Assembly: GCF_003853415.1 (NCBI RefSeq)
Contig: NZ_QTPP01000012.1
Location: forward strand, 62,001 to 126,000
Origin: Burkholderia sp. Bp9142
GTDB taxonomy: Bacteria; Pseudomonadota; Gammaproteobacteria; Burkholderiales; Burkholderiaceae
Direction: 5' to 3'
DNA: 64,000 nt
The translations under genes and the position numbers were made by a program. This document shows positions 9,530 to 18,114 of the stretch, one piece after another; positions within the stretch are counted from its first letter, which is position 1, and each line of letters begins with the position of its first letter. The notes beneath the pieces are model-generated. The model saw only the letters and a program-made list of their open reading frames with translations. It was not told the DNA's origin and searched no databases.

Positions 9530-9784
9530 ATGGATATCGATCTACCGGCCGTCGACGACGCCGTGCTCGCGCTCCTTTATCTGACGTTGCACGACGGTAA
9601 TCGGGCGTGGAAAAGTTTCGATTGGGATACGCTGAATCGACTGCATGAGCGCGGGTTGATCGGCAATCCGATCAACAAGGCGAAAGCCGTCATCCTGACC
9701 GATGACGGCTTGCGGGAATCGGAGCGGCTCTTCGCGCGGCTTTTCGTCGATTCGGGCGGCACGCGGACGAGCGAGCGACCGTGA
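9530..9784 (+). CDS. Small DUF6429 family protein
   Basis: An 84-residue protein with the pattern VLALLYLTLHDGNRAWKSFDW, then LNRLHERGLIGNPINKAKAV, which reads like a winged-helix fold. The function is unknown. I start at the ATG at 9530 rather than 9524: GGGAGGAG ends at 9523, leaving zero spacing for the first ATG and six bases for the second. It faces the ABC-F gene tail to tail with only 7 bp between stops. Confidence 0.8.
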   Translation: MDIDLPAVDDAVLALLYLTLHDGNRAWKSFDWDTLNRLHERGLIGNPINKAKAVILTDDGLRESERLFARLFVDSGGTRTSERP

Positions 9785-9791
9785 CCTTCAC

Positions 9792-11432
9792 TCACGCGAC
9801 GGGTTCGTAACGCCACCCGTCGCGCTGCCATTGCATCGTGTGGGTCGGTTCGAGCGCCGCGAGAAACGCGGTGTCGTGCGATGCGGCCACGATCGCGCCG
9901 GGGAAGCCGGCCAGCGCGGCTTCGATCGCGCGCACCGATTCGAGATCGAGGTGATTGGTCGGCTCGTCGAGCAACAGCAGTTGCGCGGGCGTGCCGCGCC
10001 ACAGCGCGCACGCGAGCGCCGCCTTCAGCCGCTCGCCGCCGCTCAGGCGCTGCACCGGCTGCGTCGCGCGTGCGGCATCGAGCTGCAGCAGCGCGAGCCG
10101 GCTGCGCAGCTCGCCTTCGGCGAGCGGCGTATCGAGAAGGCCCAACTGCTCGACGATCGAGCGCTCGGGGTCGAGCAGCGCGAGCCGCTGGTCGAGATAC
10201 GCGGCGCTCACATGCGTCGTGCACGCACCCGAGCGCGGCGCGAGTTCGCCGGCGAGCAGGCGCAGCAGCGTCGATTTTCCGCAGCCGTTCGGGCCCGTCA
10301 GCGCGATGCGCACGGGGCCGCTGGCCGACCACGTGATCGCGTCCGCGTGCCCCGCGGTGCGCCACGGCAACTGCGCGCGCTCGAGCGTGAACAGCTGGCG
10401 GCGGGCGCTGACCTCGGTGCCCGGCAGCGACACGAGCACGGGCGCGTCGGCTTCGACGCGCGCGGCCGCTTCCTGCACGTACGCGTCGAGCGTCGCCTTG
10501 AATTCGCCCTGATGACGGCGGACCGTTCCCATGATGCCGCGCGCCGCTCCCTTGCGGCTCTGGCGCGCCATCGACGACAGGTTGACCGTCTTCGCATCGC
10601 GCAGCGAGCCGGCCGCGTGGCGCTGGATCGTGTCGTGCTCCTGTTCGAGCCGGCGCCGCACGCGCCCGCGCTCGGTGCGCGCATGCTCGAGCGCGGCCTG
10701 CGCGGCGTCCTGTTCCGCGTCGCGCTGCGCGCGGTACAGCGCGTAGTTGCCGCCATACGCGCGCACGCCATGCGGCGTCAGTTCGACGATGCGCTGCACG
10801 TGCGCGAGCAACGCGCGGTCATGGCTGACGATGACGACGCCGCCGCGCCAGCCGTCGAGCGCCGCGCGCAGCCAAGCGCGGCCCGGCGCATCGAGATGGT
10901 TGGTCGGTTCGTCGAGCACCAGCAGGCCGGCCTCCGACAGCAACGCACCGATCAGCGCGACGCGCGCCAGCTGGCCGCCGCTCAAAGCATGCGCCGGCGT
11001 GTCGGCGCGCACGTCGTGCAGGCCGGCGGTGTCGAGCGCCGCGCGCAGCCGCTCGGCCAGGTCCCAGCGATCGCCGATCAAGTCGAAATCGTGCGCGTGC
11101 GCACGGCCGTCCGCCAGGCGCGCCAGGGCCGCGAGCGGCGCATCGAGCGCGGCGATGTCCGCGACGGTCCGCGTGCCGGACGGTGCGCCGTCGTGCTGCT
11201 GCGCGACATAGACGACGGGCGTGTGCCGGTCGATCGTGCCCGCGCCTGGCGTACGCCGGCCCGCGATCAGTTGCGCGAGCAGGCTCTTGCCGACGCCGTT
11301 GCGGCCGACGATGCCGGTCGGCGTGCGATCGATGGACAGGTCGAGCGAATCGAACAGCGTGACGCCGTCGTCGAAGCGGAAGGAAACGTGATGAAGCGCG
11401 ACGAGCGCGCCGGTCGGCGTGGCAGCAGCCAT
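9792..11432 (-). CDS. ABC-F family ATPase
   Basis: A 546-residue soluble protein with two ABC ATPase domains and no membrane domain, the layout of ABC-F translation factors and ribosome-protection proteins. Domain 1 has Walker A GRNGVGKS (43-50), LSGGQ (150-154) and DEPTNHLD; domain 2 has GPNGCGKST (380-388), LSGGE and DEPTNHLD. The inter-domain linker (about 235-340) is long, charged and arginine-rich. Start at 11430-11432 is set by GGAGG six bases upstream. It most resembles housekeeping ABC-F members rather than a proven resistance protein. Confidence 0.88.
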   Translation of the reverse strand: MAAATPTGALVALHHVSFRFDDGVTLFDSLDLSIDRTPTGIVGRNGVGKSLLAQLIAGRRTPGAGTIDRHTPVVYVAQQHDGAPSGTRTVADIAALDAPLAALARLADGRAHAHDFDLIGDRWDLAERLRAALDTAGLHDVRADTPAHALSGGQLARVALIGALLSEAGLLVLDEPTNHLDAPGRAWLRAALDGWRGGVVIVSHDRALLAHVQRIVELTPHGVRAYGGNYALYRAQRDAEQDAAQAALEHARTERGRVRRRLEQEHDTIQRHAAGSLRDAKTVNLSSMARQSRKGAARGIMGTVRRHQGEFKATLDAYVQEAAARVEADAPVLVSLPGTEVSARRQLFTLERAQLPWRTAGHADAITWSASGPVRIALTGPNGCGKSTLLRLLAGELAPRSGACTTHVSAAYLDQRLALLDPERSIVEQLGLLDTPLAEGELRSRLALLQLDAARATQPVQRLSGGERLKAALACALWRGTPAQLLLLDEPTNHLDLESVRAIEAALAGFPGAIVAASHDTAFLAALEPTHTMQWQRDGWRYEPVA

Positions 11433-11564
11433 AAGCACCTCCAAAAATGCGTGAATCACTTCGCGCGCGGCGTGCGTCGCACGGCGGCGAAAACATTTCG
11501 GGAAGGCTTAGTTGTTCACTTTGGCTGGCGTCCGGTATGAGGAATGAGCGCGCAGTGTAGCAAG

Positions 11565-11619
11565 CGTGGCGCGCGGGCCGCAAGCGACGGTCGGACGTAC
11601 CGTCGCTTGCGCGCCACGC
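11565..11619 (-). terminator. Long stem-loop downstream of the solute-binding-protein gene
   Basis: A 12-bp perfect stem (GCAAGCGACGGT/ACCGTCGCTTGC, loop CGGACGT) is extended by a further 9 bp (GCGTGGCGC/GCGCCACGC) after a seven-base bulge on one side. It begins 13 bases after the minus-strand stop at 11632. There is no U-tract, so it could be a processing or 3'-end stabilising hairpin instead of an intrinsic terminator. Confidence 0.6.
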
Positions 11620-11631
11620 GCGCGAGTCGCG

Positions 11632-13227
11632 TTACTGCACGGACACCGCCGTGAAGCTCTGGCGGCCGAACGGGCTGACGCGATAGCCGCTCACGTTCGC
11701 GCGCGTGAGCGCGGCCGCGGTCGGGTAGCCGAGCGGAATCCACAGCGCCTGGTCGTGGATGATCTTCTGCGCCGATTCGTACAGCTTCGCGCGCTTGCCC
11801 TGGTCGGCGGTCGACTTGCCGTCGGCGATCAGCTTGTCGAGCTGCGCGTCGCAGAAGCGCGCGAAGTTGATGCCCGACTTCACCGCGTTGCAGCTGAACA
11901 GCGGCGACAGGTAGTTGTCCGGATCGCCGTTGTCGCCGGCCCAGCCCATGAACAGCATGTCATGCTGGCCGAGCTTCGCCTGCTTGATCAGCTCGCCCCA
12001 TTCGATCACCTTCACCTCGGCCTTCACGCCGATCTTCGCGAGGTCGGCCTGCAGCAGTTCCGCGCCGGCCTTCGGGTTCGGGTTCAGCACGCTGCCGGTC
12101 GGGCGCGTCCAGATCGTCGTCGAGAAGCCGTTCGGGAAGCCGGCCTGCGCGAGCAGCTGCTTCGCCTTCGCAGGATCGTACGCATACGGCGCGACGTCCT
12201 TCGCGTAGCTCCACGTGTTCGGCGGATACGGGTTGTTCGCGGCCGTCGCGGTGTTGTCGAACACGACCTTCAGGTAGGTCGCGCGGTCGAACGCGAGGTT
12301 CAGCGCCTCGCGCACCTTGTCGTTGTCGAGCGGCTTCTTCTGCGTGTTCAGCGCGACGAACGCGGTCATGAACGCGGGCGTCTGCACGACCTTCAGCGCG
12401 CCTTCGCCCTTCGCGGCAAGCACGTCCTGCGGCTTCGGCGACAGCGCGATCTGGCATTCGCCGGCCTTCACCTTCTGCATGCGCACCGACGGGTCGGGCG
12501 TGATCGCGTAGATCAGCCGGTCGACCTTCGGCTTCGTGCCCCAGTAGGTCGGGTTCACGTCGTAGCGGATCAGCGCGTCCTTCGTGTAGCTCTTCAGCAC
12601 GAACGGGCCGGTGCCGATCGGCTTCGCGTTCAGGTCGGCCTGCTTGCCGGCCTTCAGCAGCTGGTCCGCGTATTCGGCCGAATAGATCGATGCGAAGCCC
12701 ATCGTCAGGATCGGCACGAACGTCGCGTTCGGCTCGTTCAGCACGAACTTCACCGTGTTGTCGTCGACCTTCGTGACCGATTTCACGAGCTTCACGAGGC
12801 CCATCGACTGCGCGTGCGGAAAGCCGCTCGCGCCGGCCACCTTGTGCCACGGGTTCGCATCGTCGAGCATCCGCGTGAACGTGAACACGACGTCGTCCGC
12901 GTTCAGCGGGCGGCCCGGCTTGAAGGTGTCGGTAGTCTGGAACGCGATGTTCGGGCGCAGGTGGAACGTGTACGTGAGGCCGTCGGCGCTTGCCTCCCAT
13001 TTGTCGGCGAGCGCGGGCACGACCTTCTTCGCGGCTTCGTCGTACGACACCAGCGTGTTGAAGATCACGTCGGCCGATGCGTTGGTCGTGACGAGCGAGT
13101 TGTACTGCACGACGTCGAAGCCGTCCGGGCTCGATTCCGTGCAGACGGTGAGCGGCTTGGCGGCGACGAGGCCGGGAGCGGCGAGGGCAGCGGCGAGCGC
13201 AGCCGCGGCGAACAGCTTGACGTGCAT
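11632..13227 (-). CDS. Periplasmic peptide-type ABC transporter substrate-binding protein
   Basis: A 531-residue member of solute-binding protein family 5 (DppA/OppA type). Residues 1-22 are a signal peptide ending VAA. Family features include LTVCTESSPDGFDVVQYNS after the signal, GTGPFVLKSY and the C-terminal DQALWIPLGYPT region. It is similar in size to DppA, so dipeptide or haem-like cargo is plausible. No permease or ATPase genes of a Dpp system flank it, so it must borrow a transporter encoded elsewhere. The start at 13225-13227 is set by GGGAGAA seven bases upstream. Confidence 0.9.
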   Translation of the reverse strand: MHVKLFAAAALAAALAAPGLVAAKPLTVCTESSPDGFDVVQYNSLVTTNASADVIFNTLVSYDEAAKKVVPALADKWEASADGLTYTFHLRPNIAFQTTDTFKPGRPLNADDVVFTFTRMLDDANPWHKVAGASGFPHAQSMGLVKLVKSVTKVDDNTVKFVLNEPNATFVPILTMGFASIYSAEYADQLLKAGKQADLNAKPIGTGPFVLKSYTKDALIRYDVNPTYWGTKPKVDRLIYAITPDPSVRMQKVKAGECQIALSPKPQDVLAAKGEGALKVVQTPAFMTAFVALNTQKKPLDNDKVREALNLAFDRATYLKVVFDNTATAANNPYPPNTWSYAKDVAPYAYDPAKAKQLLAQAGFPNGFSTTIWTRPTGSVLNPNPKAGAELLQADLAKIGVKAEVKVIEWGELIKQAKLGQHDMLFMGWAGDNGDPDNYLSPLFSCNAVKSGINFARFCDAQLDKLIADGKSTADQGKRAKLYESAQKIIHDQALWIPLGYPTAAALTRANVSGYRVSPFGRQSFTAVSVQ

Positions 13228-13629
13228 AGGTTCTCCCACGTGACTTGTGATTTTTGCCGGGTGTCGGAATGCGGGCACGGCCCGGTAGCGGGCGGGCCGG
13301 CGCGGCTGGCGAACAGCATACCGTCAAAGCGTGCGGCGCGTGAAAAAAGGCGCCGGAACGCGGTGAATTGAGCGACAAACGGCTGCGTTTGCGACGGAAT
13401 GCGTGTTGGGGCGGCGGTGCGCGGGGGCGGGGGGCGGGAGGCGACGGGGGGGCGGACGGTCGCGAAGGCGGCGGGCGGCGACGAAGATCGGCGGGCGCGG
13501 CGGACCCGGCAGGGCAGCCGCAGCAGCGGCGCGCGGCGAGCGGTGCGGCTTGAACGCGGAAAACCGCGCGGCTGCGACGCCGATGAAGCGCCGACCCGGC
13601 GCGCATGGCGCGCCGGATACGCGATGAGC
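13228..13629. other. 402-bp gene-free, G-rich intergenic stretch
   Basis: Holds the promoter region of the solute-binding-protein gene, though no convincing -35/-10 pair stands out. A G-quadruplex-type tract lies at 13423-13452 on the plus strand (G5-C-G6-C-G3-seven bases-G7). A hairpin CAAACG/CGTTTG lies near 13376-13391. A 9-bp GC stem at 13596-13616 sits just after the stop of the minus-strand SDR gene and may mark its 3' end. No coding frame is credible. Confidence 0.45.
13423..13452 (+). other. Putative G-quadruplex motif
   Basis: Four G-runs of 5, 6, 3 and 7 separated by loops of 1, 1 and 7 bases meet the usual G3+N1-7 definition. It sits ~200 bp upstream of the minus-strand solute-binding-protein gene, with the G-rich strand being the template strand for that gene. 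Confidence 0.5.
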
Positions 13630-14403
13630 TCAGTGCGCGCCGGCCTTCGGCTTGCGCGGCGCCTTCTCGAACAGGCGGTCGTAGAGCCAGCGCGGCAGCA
13701 CGTGCAGCACCTTCGCGACGACGCCCATCTGCCACGGAATCACGCGGAACGCGTGCTGACGCGCGATCGCACGCGCGGCGTGGGCCGCGAAGCGATCGGC
13801 GTCCATCAGGAACGGCATCCGGTACGGGTTGTGCGCGGTCATCGGCGTGCGGATATAGCCGGGCGCGATCGTCACGACGCCGACGCCGGCCGGGCGCAGC
13901 TCGACGCGCAGTGCCTCGAGATACTTGATCGCGGCCGATTTCGACGCGCTGTACGCGCCGGAGCCGGGCAGCCCGCGCACGCCGGCGACGCTCGCGACGC
14001 CGACCAGCGTGCCGTGACGCGCGGCCGTCATCGGGCCGACGAACGGCTCGAACGTCGCGACCATCCCGTAGTAATTGATGTCCATCACGTTGCGGAACGT
14101 GGCGAGGTCGCCCTGGCCCGTGACGGCGCCCTGGCTGATGCCTGCGTTCGCGATCACGACGTCGGGGCAGCCGTGCGCGGCGATGAACGACGCGGCGGCC
14201 GTCGCGAGCGCATCGGCGTCGCGCACGTCGGCGCAATAGACGGAAACGGACAGCTTGGGAAAGCGCCGCGCGAACGCATCGAGGGCATCGGTGCGGCGCG
14301 CGACGAGGGCGAGCGTGGCGCCCTGGCGGGCGTATTCCTCGGCCATCGCGAGGCCGAGGCCGCTCGACGCGCCGGTGATGAAGACCTTCAACGGAGTAGT
14401 CAT
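13630..14403 (-). CDS. Short-chain dehydrogenase/reductase
   Basis: A 257-residue classical SDR: cofactor motif TGASSGLG (residues 10-17), NAGIS near 91, serine of the VASVAG strand, and catalytic YSASK. The C terminus (VLPRWLYDRLFEKAPRKPKAG) is basic and may associate with membranes, as in DltE/SadH-like SDRs. It is the last gene of the argS-SPOR-dsbA-SDR run, 19 bp after dsbA, and is probably co-transcribed. Substrate unknown. Confidence 0.85.
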   Translation of the reverse strand: MTTPLKVFITGASSGLGLAMAEEYARQGATLALVARRTDALDAFARRFPKLSVSVYCADVRDADALATAAASFIAAHGCPDVVIANAGISQGAVTGQGDLATFRNVMDINYYGMVATFEPFVGPMTAARHGTLVGVASVAGVRGLPGSGAYSASKSAAIKYLEALRVELRPAGVGVVTIAPGYIRTPMTAHNPYRMPFLMDADRFAAHAARAIARQHAFRVIPWQMGVVAKVLHVLPRWLYDRLFEKAPRKPKAGAH

Positions 14404-14422
14404 GCCGGCGCGCGGGCGGGGA

Positions 14423-15064
14423 TCAGAGCTTCTTCTCCTGAACCTGCTTCACGAGATAGTCGAGCACCTGCGCAGTGCCCGGAATGCTGTTCGTGTAAGC
14501 CGGGCCCGTCTTGTACTTGCCCTGGACGACGACCGTCGGCACGCCGTCGATCGCGTAGTTCTTCAGCAACTCGGCCGACTGCTTGACCTGGCCCTGCACG
14601 CTGAACGAGTTGTACGCGTCCGTGAACTGCTTCTTGTCGACGCCTTGCGTCGCCAGGAAGTCGGCCTGCGCCTGCGGCGTCAGCAGGTAGTTTTTCTGCT
14701 TGTGGATCGCGTTGAAGATCGCCGGCGTGACCTTCTCCGAGATGCCGAGCGCCGACACCGCGTAGAACAGCCGCGAGTGCGGGATGAAATCGTCGCGGAA
14801 CGCGACCGGCACGCGCTTGAAGTCGATGTTGTTGCCCTGCTTCTTCACCCAGGCCTCGACGGTCGGCTCGAATTCGTAGCAGTGCGGGCAGCCGTACCAG
14901 AAGAACTCGATGACCTCGACCTTGCCGGCCGGTGCGGACACCGGCTGCGGCGACTTCATCACCTCGAAGTCCTTGCCGGACACCGGTGCGGCAGGCGACG
15001 CCTGGGCGAAGCCGGCGGCGGCCAGGCCCAGGGACAGAAGGAGCGTGCTAAGCAGTTTTTTCAT
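14423..15064 (-). CDS. dsbA: Thiol:disulfide interchange protein DsbA
   Basis: Periplasmic oxidase that introduces disulfides into exported proteins. The 213-residue precursor has a signal peptide (residues 1-22, ending AQA), the thioredoxin-fold active site CPHC (C59-C62) in EFFWYGCPHCYEFEP, an inserted helical domain, and the cis-proline loop GVPTVV. The sequence lies within the usual DsbA length. In many betaproteobacteria dsbA follows the SPOR gene after argS, as here. Its recycling partner DsbB is not in the window. Confidence 0.95.
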   Translation of the reverse strand: MKKLLSTLLLSLGLAAAGFAQASPAAPVSGKDFEVMKSPQPVSAPAGKVEVIEFFWYGCPHCYEFEPTVEAWVKKQGNNIDFKRVPVAFRDDFIPHSRLFYAVSALGISEKVTPAIFNAIHKQKNYLLTPQAQADFLATQGVDKKQFTDAYNSFSVQGQVKQSAELLKNYAIDGVPTVVVQGKYKTGPAYTNSIPGTAQVLDYLVKQVQEKKL

Positions 15065-15133
15065 GTTGTAGACGTCGAATCAGTTGCTCGGGTTACGAAA
15101 CGTAACGGGTTCTGCGTGGGCGCGGCCGGTTGC

Positions 15134-16033
15134 TTACTGCTTCGTGAAACGGATCACCGCCGTGTCGACACCTGCATCGGACAGGCGCTGACGGGCCGAG
15201 TTCATATCCTCGAATTTCGAGAACGGGCCGACGCGCACGCGGAAATAGGTCACGCCGCTGACATCGCGCTTCGACACCTTCGACTCGAAGCCCTGGAAGC
15301 CCAGCCGCGCGCGCTGCTGCTCGGCGTCGCCTTCCGTCTTGTACGCGCCGACCTGCAGGAAGTAGCCGGTGTTCGCGTCGTTCGCGGTCGGCGGCTTCGC
15401 AGCCGCGGCGGACGTCGCGGACGGTGTCGGCTTCGGCGTGTTCGCGGCCAGTTGCTGCTGCTGTTTCTGCGCGGCAGCCTGCTGCGCCTGCTTCTGCGCG
15501 GCGAAGCGCGCGAGGTCGTCCTCGCCGCCTTGTTGCCGCTGTTGCTGCGCCTGTTGCGTCTTCTTCGGCGGCGGCGTGTTGTCGGCCGGCTTCGGCGCGA
15601 CGGCGACGCCGTTGCCCGAGGACGCATTGTTCGATGCGGTGGTGTTGCTCGAGCCGCTGGCGCTGCTGGAGCCGTTCGAATTGCCTGACGGCGGCACCTC
15701 GACGATCTGCGGTTCGGGCAGCAGGCCGCCCTGGGTCTGGTTCGCGGCCTGGCCGGGCGCGGTGTTGGGCGGCGCGGGCTGCGCGGCCTGCGGCACCGGC
15801 TGGCCGGGCGTCTTGCCCTGCAGCGCGCGGTTCGGGTCGAACTGCTGCGGCTGGCTCGCGCCGTTGTCGGCCGGCGGCGGCGTGACCTTCGACACGAACG
15901 GCGACGGCGAACGCGTGATGTAGAGCGCCACCACCACCGCGATCGCGAGGCCGACGATCAGGCCCAGCACGATTCCAAGAAATGTCCCTCCGGCTTGTTT
16001 CGATTGCTTCGAAGTTCGGCGTGGTTGTGCCAT
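15134..16033 (-). CDS. SPOR-domain inner-membrane protein (FtsN-like)
   Basis: A 299-residue bitopic protein. Residues 1-15 are basic and cytoplasmic; one membrane helix covers about 17-40 (GGTFLGIVLGLIVGLAIAVV); a long Pro/Gln/Ala/Ser-rich periplasmic linker follows, including a Ser/Asn-rich patch and QQ-rich segment; residues ~220-299 form a SPOR domain (YFLQVGAYKTEGDAEQQRARL, then YFRVRVGPFSKFEDM) that binds denuded septal peptidoglycan. The layout is that of FtsN, but linker composition alone cannot prove orthology. The start at 16031-16033 is supported by GCAGGTGA upstream. It lies 98 bp after argS. Confidence 0.85.
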   Translation of the reverse strand: MAQPRRTSKQSKQAGGTFLGIVLGLIVGLAIAVVVALYITRSPSPFVSKVTPPPADNGASQPQQFDPNRALQGKTPGQPVPQAAQPAPPNTAPGQAANQTQGGLLPEPQIVEVPPSGNSNGSSSASGSSNTTASNNASSGNGVAVAPKPADNTPPPKKTQQAQQQRQQGGEDDLARFAAQKQAQQAAAQKQQQQLAANTPKPTPSATSAAAAKPPTANDANTGYFLQVGAYKTEGDAEQQRARLGFQGFESKVSKRDVSGVTYFRVRVGPFSKFEDMNSARQRLSDAGVDTAVIRFTKQ

Positions 16034-16131
16034 TGCTTGAGTCACCTGCAAAAAGAATCGTGAAAAGGCTGCGGCGGGCACCCGAAGGCAGGCGCTCCTG
16101 CCGTGGCCATTCGCTGCCCGGTTCGGGCCGC

Positions 16132-17913
16132 TTACATCTTGGCGGGCGCGGACACGCCGAGCACCGCCAGACCATTCTCGAGCACCTGCCGGGTCGCGGC
16201 GAGGAGCGCGGCGCGCGCGTTGCGCGGCGCTTCGTCGTCGACCAGCACGCGCTCCGCATTGTAGAACGAGTGGAATTCACCAGCGAGATCGCGCAGGTAG
16301 AACGCAACCGCGTGCGGCGCCAGTTCGTTCGCGGCGTGCGTGAGCATGTCCGGATACTCGGCGAGCTTCTGCATCAACGACACGGCCTGCGGGCTCGTGA
16401 GCTGCGACAGGTCGGCACCCGGCAGCTGCGCGGCCTCGACGTTGTAGCGCGACTTCAGTTCGTTGAGCACCGAGCAGATCCGCGCATGCGCGTACTGGAC
16501 GTAATAGACCGGGTTCTCGTCGTTCTGTTTCAGCGCGAGGTCGATGTCGAACACGAATTCGGTGTCGGCCTTGCGGGAGATCAGGAAGAAGCGGACCGCG
16601 TCGCGGCCGCGCGTGATGGTCGCCTCGTCGATCAGGTCGGGGGCCGCTTCCTGGCCCGGCACCGCGCCGCCCGACCATTCGATCAGGTCGCGCACGGTCA
16701 CGTAGCTGCCCGCGCGCTTCGACAGCTTCACTTCCTGGCCGTCGCGCATCACGGTGACCATCTTGTGCAGCACGTAGTCGGGATAGCCCTTCGGGATGCC
16801 GATGTGCAGGCCCTGCAGGCCCGCGCGCACGCGCGCGATCGTGCCGTGGTGGTCCGAGCCCTGGATGTTGATCACCTGCGTGAAGCCGCGCTCCCATTTC
16901 GTCACGTGGTACGCGACGTCCGGCACGAAGTACGTGTACGTGCCGTCCGACTTGCGCATCACGCGATCCTTGTCGTCGCCTTCGTCGGTCGTGCGCAGCC
17001 ACAGCGCGCCGTCCTGCTCGTAGGTCATGCCGGCCTTGATCAGCGCGTCGACCGTCTTCTCGACCCGGCCTTCGCTGTACAGCGACGACTCGAGGTAGTA
17101 CTGGTCGAACTTCACGCCGAACGCCTGCAGGTCCATGTCCTGCTCATGACGCAGGTACGCGACCGCGAACTTGCGGATCGCGTCGAGATCCTCGATGTCG
17201 CCCGCGCCGGTGACCGGCTCGCCGTCTTTTGCAGCGACCGTCTCGCGGTTCAGGTAGTCGCGTGCGATGTCGGCGATGTATTCGCCGTTGTAGGCGGCTT
17301 CCGGCCAGCCCGCGTCGCCCGGCTTCAGGCCGCGCGCGCGCGCCTGCGTCGAGATCGCGAGGTTGCCGATCTGCACGCCGGCGTCGTTGTAGTAGAACTC
17401 GCGGTGCACCGCGTAGCCCTGGCTCGCGATCACGTTCGCGAGCACGTCGCCGAGCGCCGCCTGGCGGCCGTGGCCGACGTGCAGCGGGCCGGTCGGGTTG
17501 GCCGACACGAATTCGAGCAGCACCTGCTTGCCCTTTTCGCGATCCGACGTGCCGAACGCGCGGCCCTGGTCGAACACGGCGGCGATCACCGCCTGCTTCG
17601 CGGCGGCCGTCAGGCGCAGGTTGATGAAGCCGGGGCCGGCGATTTCGGCCGCGTCGACGAGCCCTTGCGCGGCCGGCTGGGCCGTGAGCGCGGCGACGAT
17701 CTTCTCGGCGAGCTGGCGCGGGTTCGTGCCGAGCGGCTTGGCGAGCTGCATCGCGACGTTGCACGCGACGTCGCCGTGCGCGGCGACCTTCGGGCGCTCC
17801 AGCGTGATGGCCGGGGCGACGAATGCCGCGTCGGCGCCTTTCAGCGCGTGTGCGACCTGCGTGACGCTATCCGCGAGCAGGGCTTCGAGGGTCTGTTTGT
17901 GTGCTGGCAGCAT
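16132..17913 (-). CDS. argS: Arginyl-tRNA synthetase
   Basis: Class I aminoacyl-tRNA synthetase charging tRNA-Arg. The 593-residue protein has the N-terminal Add1 domain, the HIGH-equivalent in [19 protein letters not shown], a KMSKS-like KLSKRAGSY loop and the C-terminal DALR anticodon-binding domain ([10 protein letters not shown] onwards). Length is normal for proteobacterial ArgS. It heads the argS-SPOR-dsbA-SDR run and is transcribed from a divergent promoter region shared with the DUF1840 gene; a leader hairpin lies upstream. Confidence 0.97.
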   Translation of the reverse strand: MLPAHKQTLEALLADSVTQVAHALKGADAAFVAPAITLERPKVAAHGDVACNVAMQLAKPLGTNPRQLAEKIVAALTAQPAAQGLVDAAEIAGPGFINLRLTAAAKQAVIAAVFDQGRAFGTSDREKGKQVLLEFVSANPTGPLHVGHGRQAALGDVLANVIASQGYAVHREFYYNDAGVQIGNLAISTQARARGLKPGDAGWPEAAYNGEYIADIARDYLNRETVAAKDGEPVTGAGDIEDLDAIRKFAVAYLRHEQDMDLQAFGVKFDQYYLESSLYSEGRVEKTVDALIKAGMTYEQDGALWLRTTDEGDDKDRVMRKSDGTYTYFVPDVAYHVTKWERGFTQVINIQGSDHHGTIARVRAGLQGLHIGIPKGYPDYVLHKMVTVMRDGQEVKLSKRAGSYVTVRDLIEWSGGAVPGQEAAPDLIDEATITRGRDAVRFFLISRKADTEFVFDIDLALKQNDENPVYYVQYAHARICSVLNELKSRYNVEAAQLPGADLSQLTSPQAVSLMQKLAEYPDMLTHAANELAPHAVAFYLRDLAGEFHSFYNAERVLVDDEAPRNARAALLAATRQVLENGLAVLGVSAPAKM

Positions 17914-17960
17914 GCTGGTAGAAGGCTTCGTTGGTGGCGACCGGAAACGCCGGCCGGCCG

Positions 17961-17979
17961 GCGCGCTTTTTAAGCGCGC
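17961..17979 (-). promoter_or_regulatory. Perfect hairpin in the argS leader
   Basis: GCGCGCTT, three T, AAGCGCGC form an 8-bp stem with a three-base loop about 48 bases before the argS start codon and just downstream of the predicted -10 element. It could affect leader folding or act as a protein site. Confidence 0.45.
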
Positions 17980-17996
17980 GTTTCAGGGATCGCAGA

Positions 17997-18016
17997 ATTT
18001 TAACAGGTGCTAATAT
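17997..18016. promoter_or_regulatory. Back-to-back extended -10 promoters for argS and the DUF1840 gene
   Basis: On the minus strand TGTTAAAAT (TG, one base, TAAAAT; complement 17997-18005) faces argS. On the plus strand TGCTAATAT (18008-18016) faces the DUF1840 gene. Both match the extended -10 pattern TG-N-TANNNT, and neither has a good -35. The two hexamers are separated by under 10 bp, so polymerase binding to one should exclude the other. Confidence 0.5.
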
Positions 18017-18114
18017 GCCGCTCAGGCGCCCCGCGTCCGCGAGGCCGGACGCCGGTCTGCCGGCGTCCCCCCAACCGCGCCGCGCAGGCACAACAAGATG
18101 AAAAGGGAATTGTC

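Noticed and set aside
11566..13371. 601-codon plus-strand frame opposite the solute-binding-protein gene
   Set aside because: Antisense to a well-supported gene with signal peptide and ribosome site; the translation is Arg/Val/Asp-rich with no domain.
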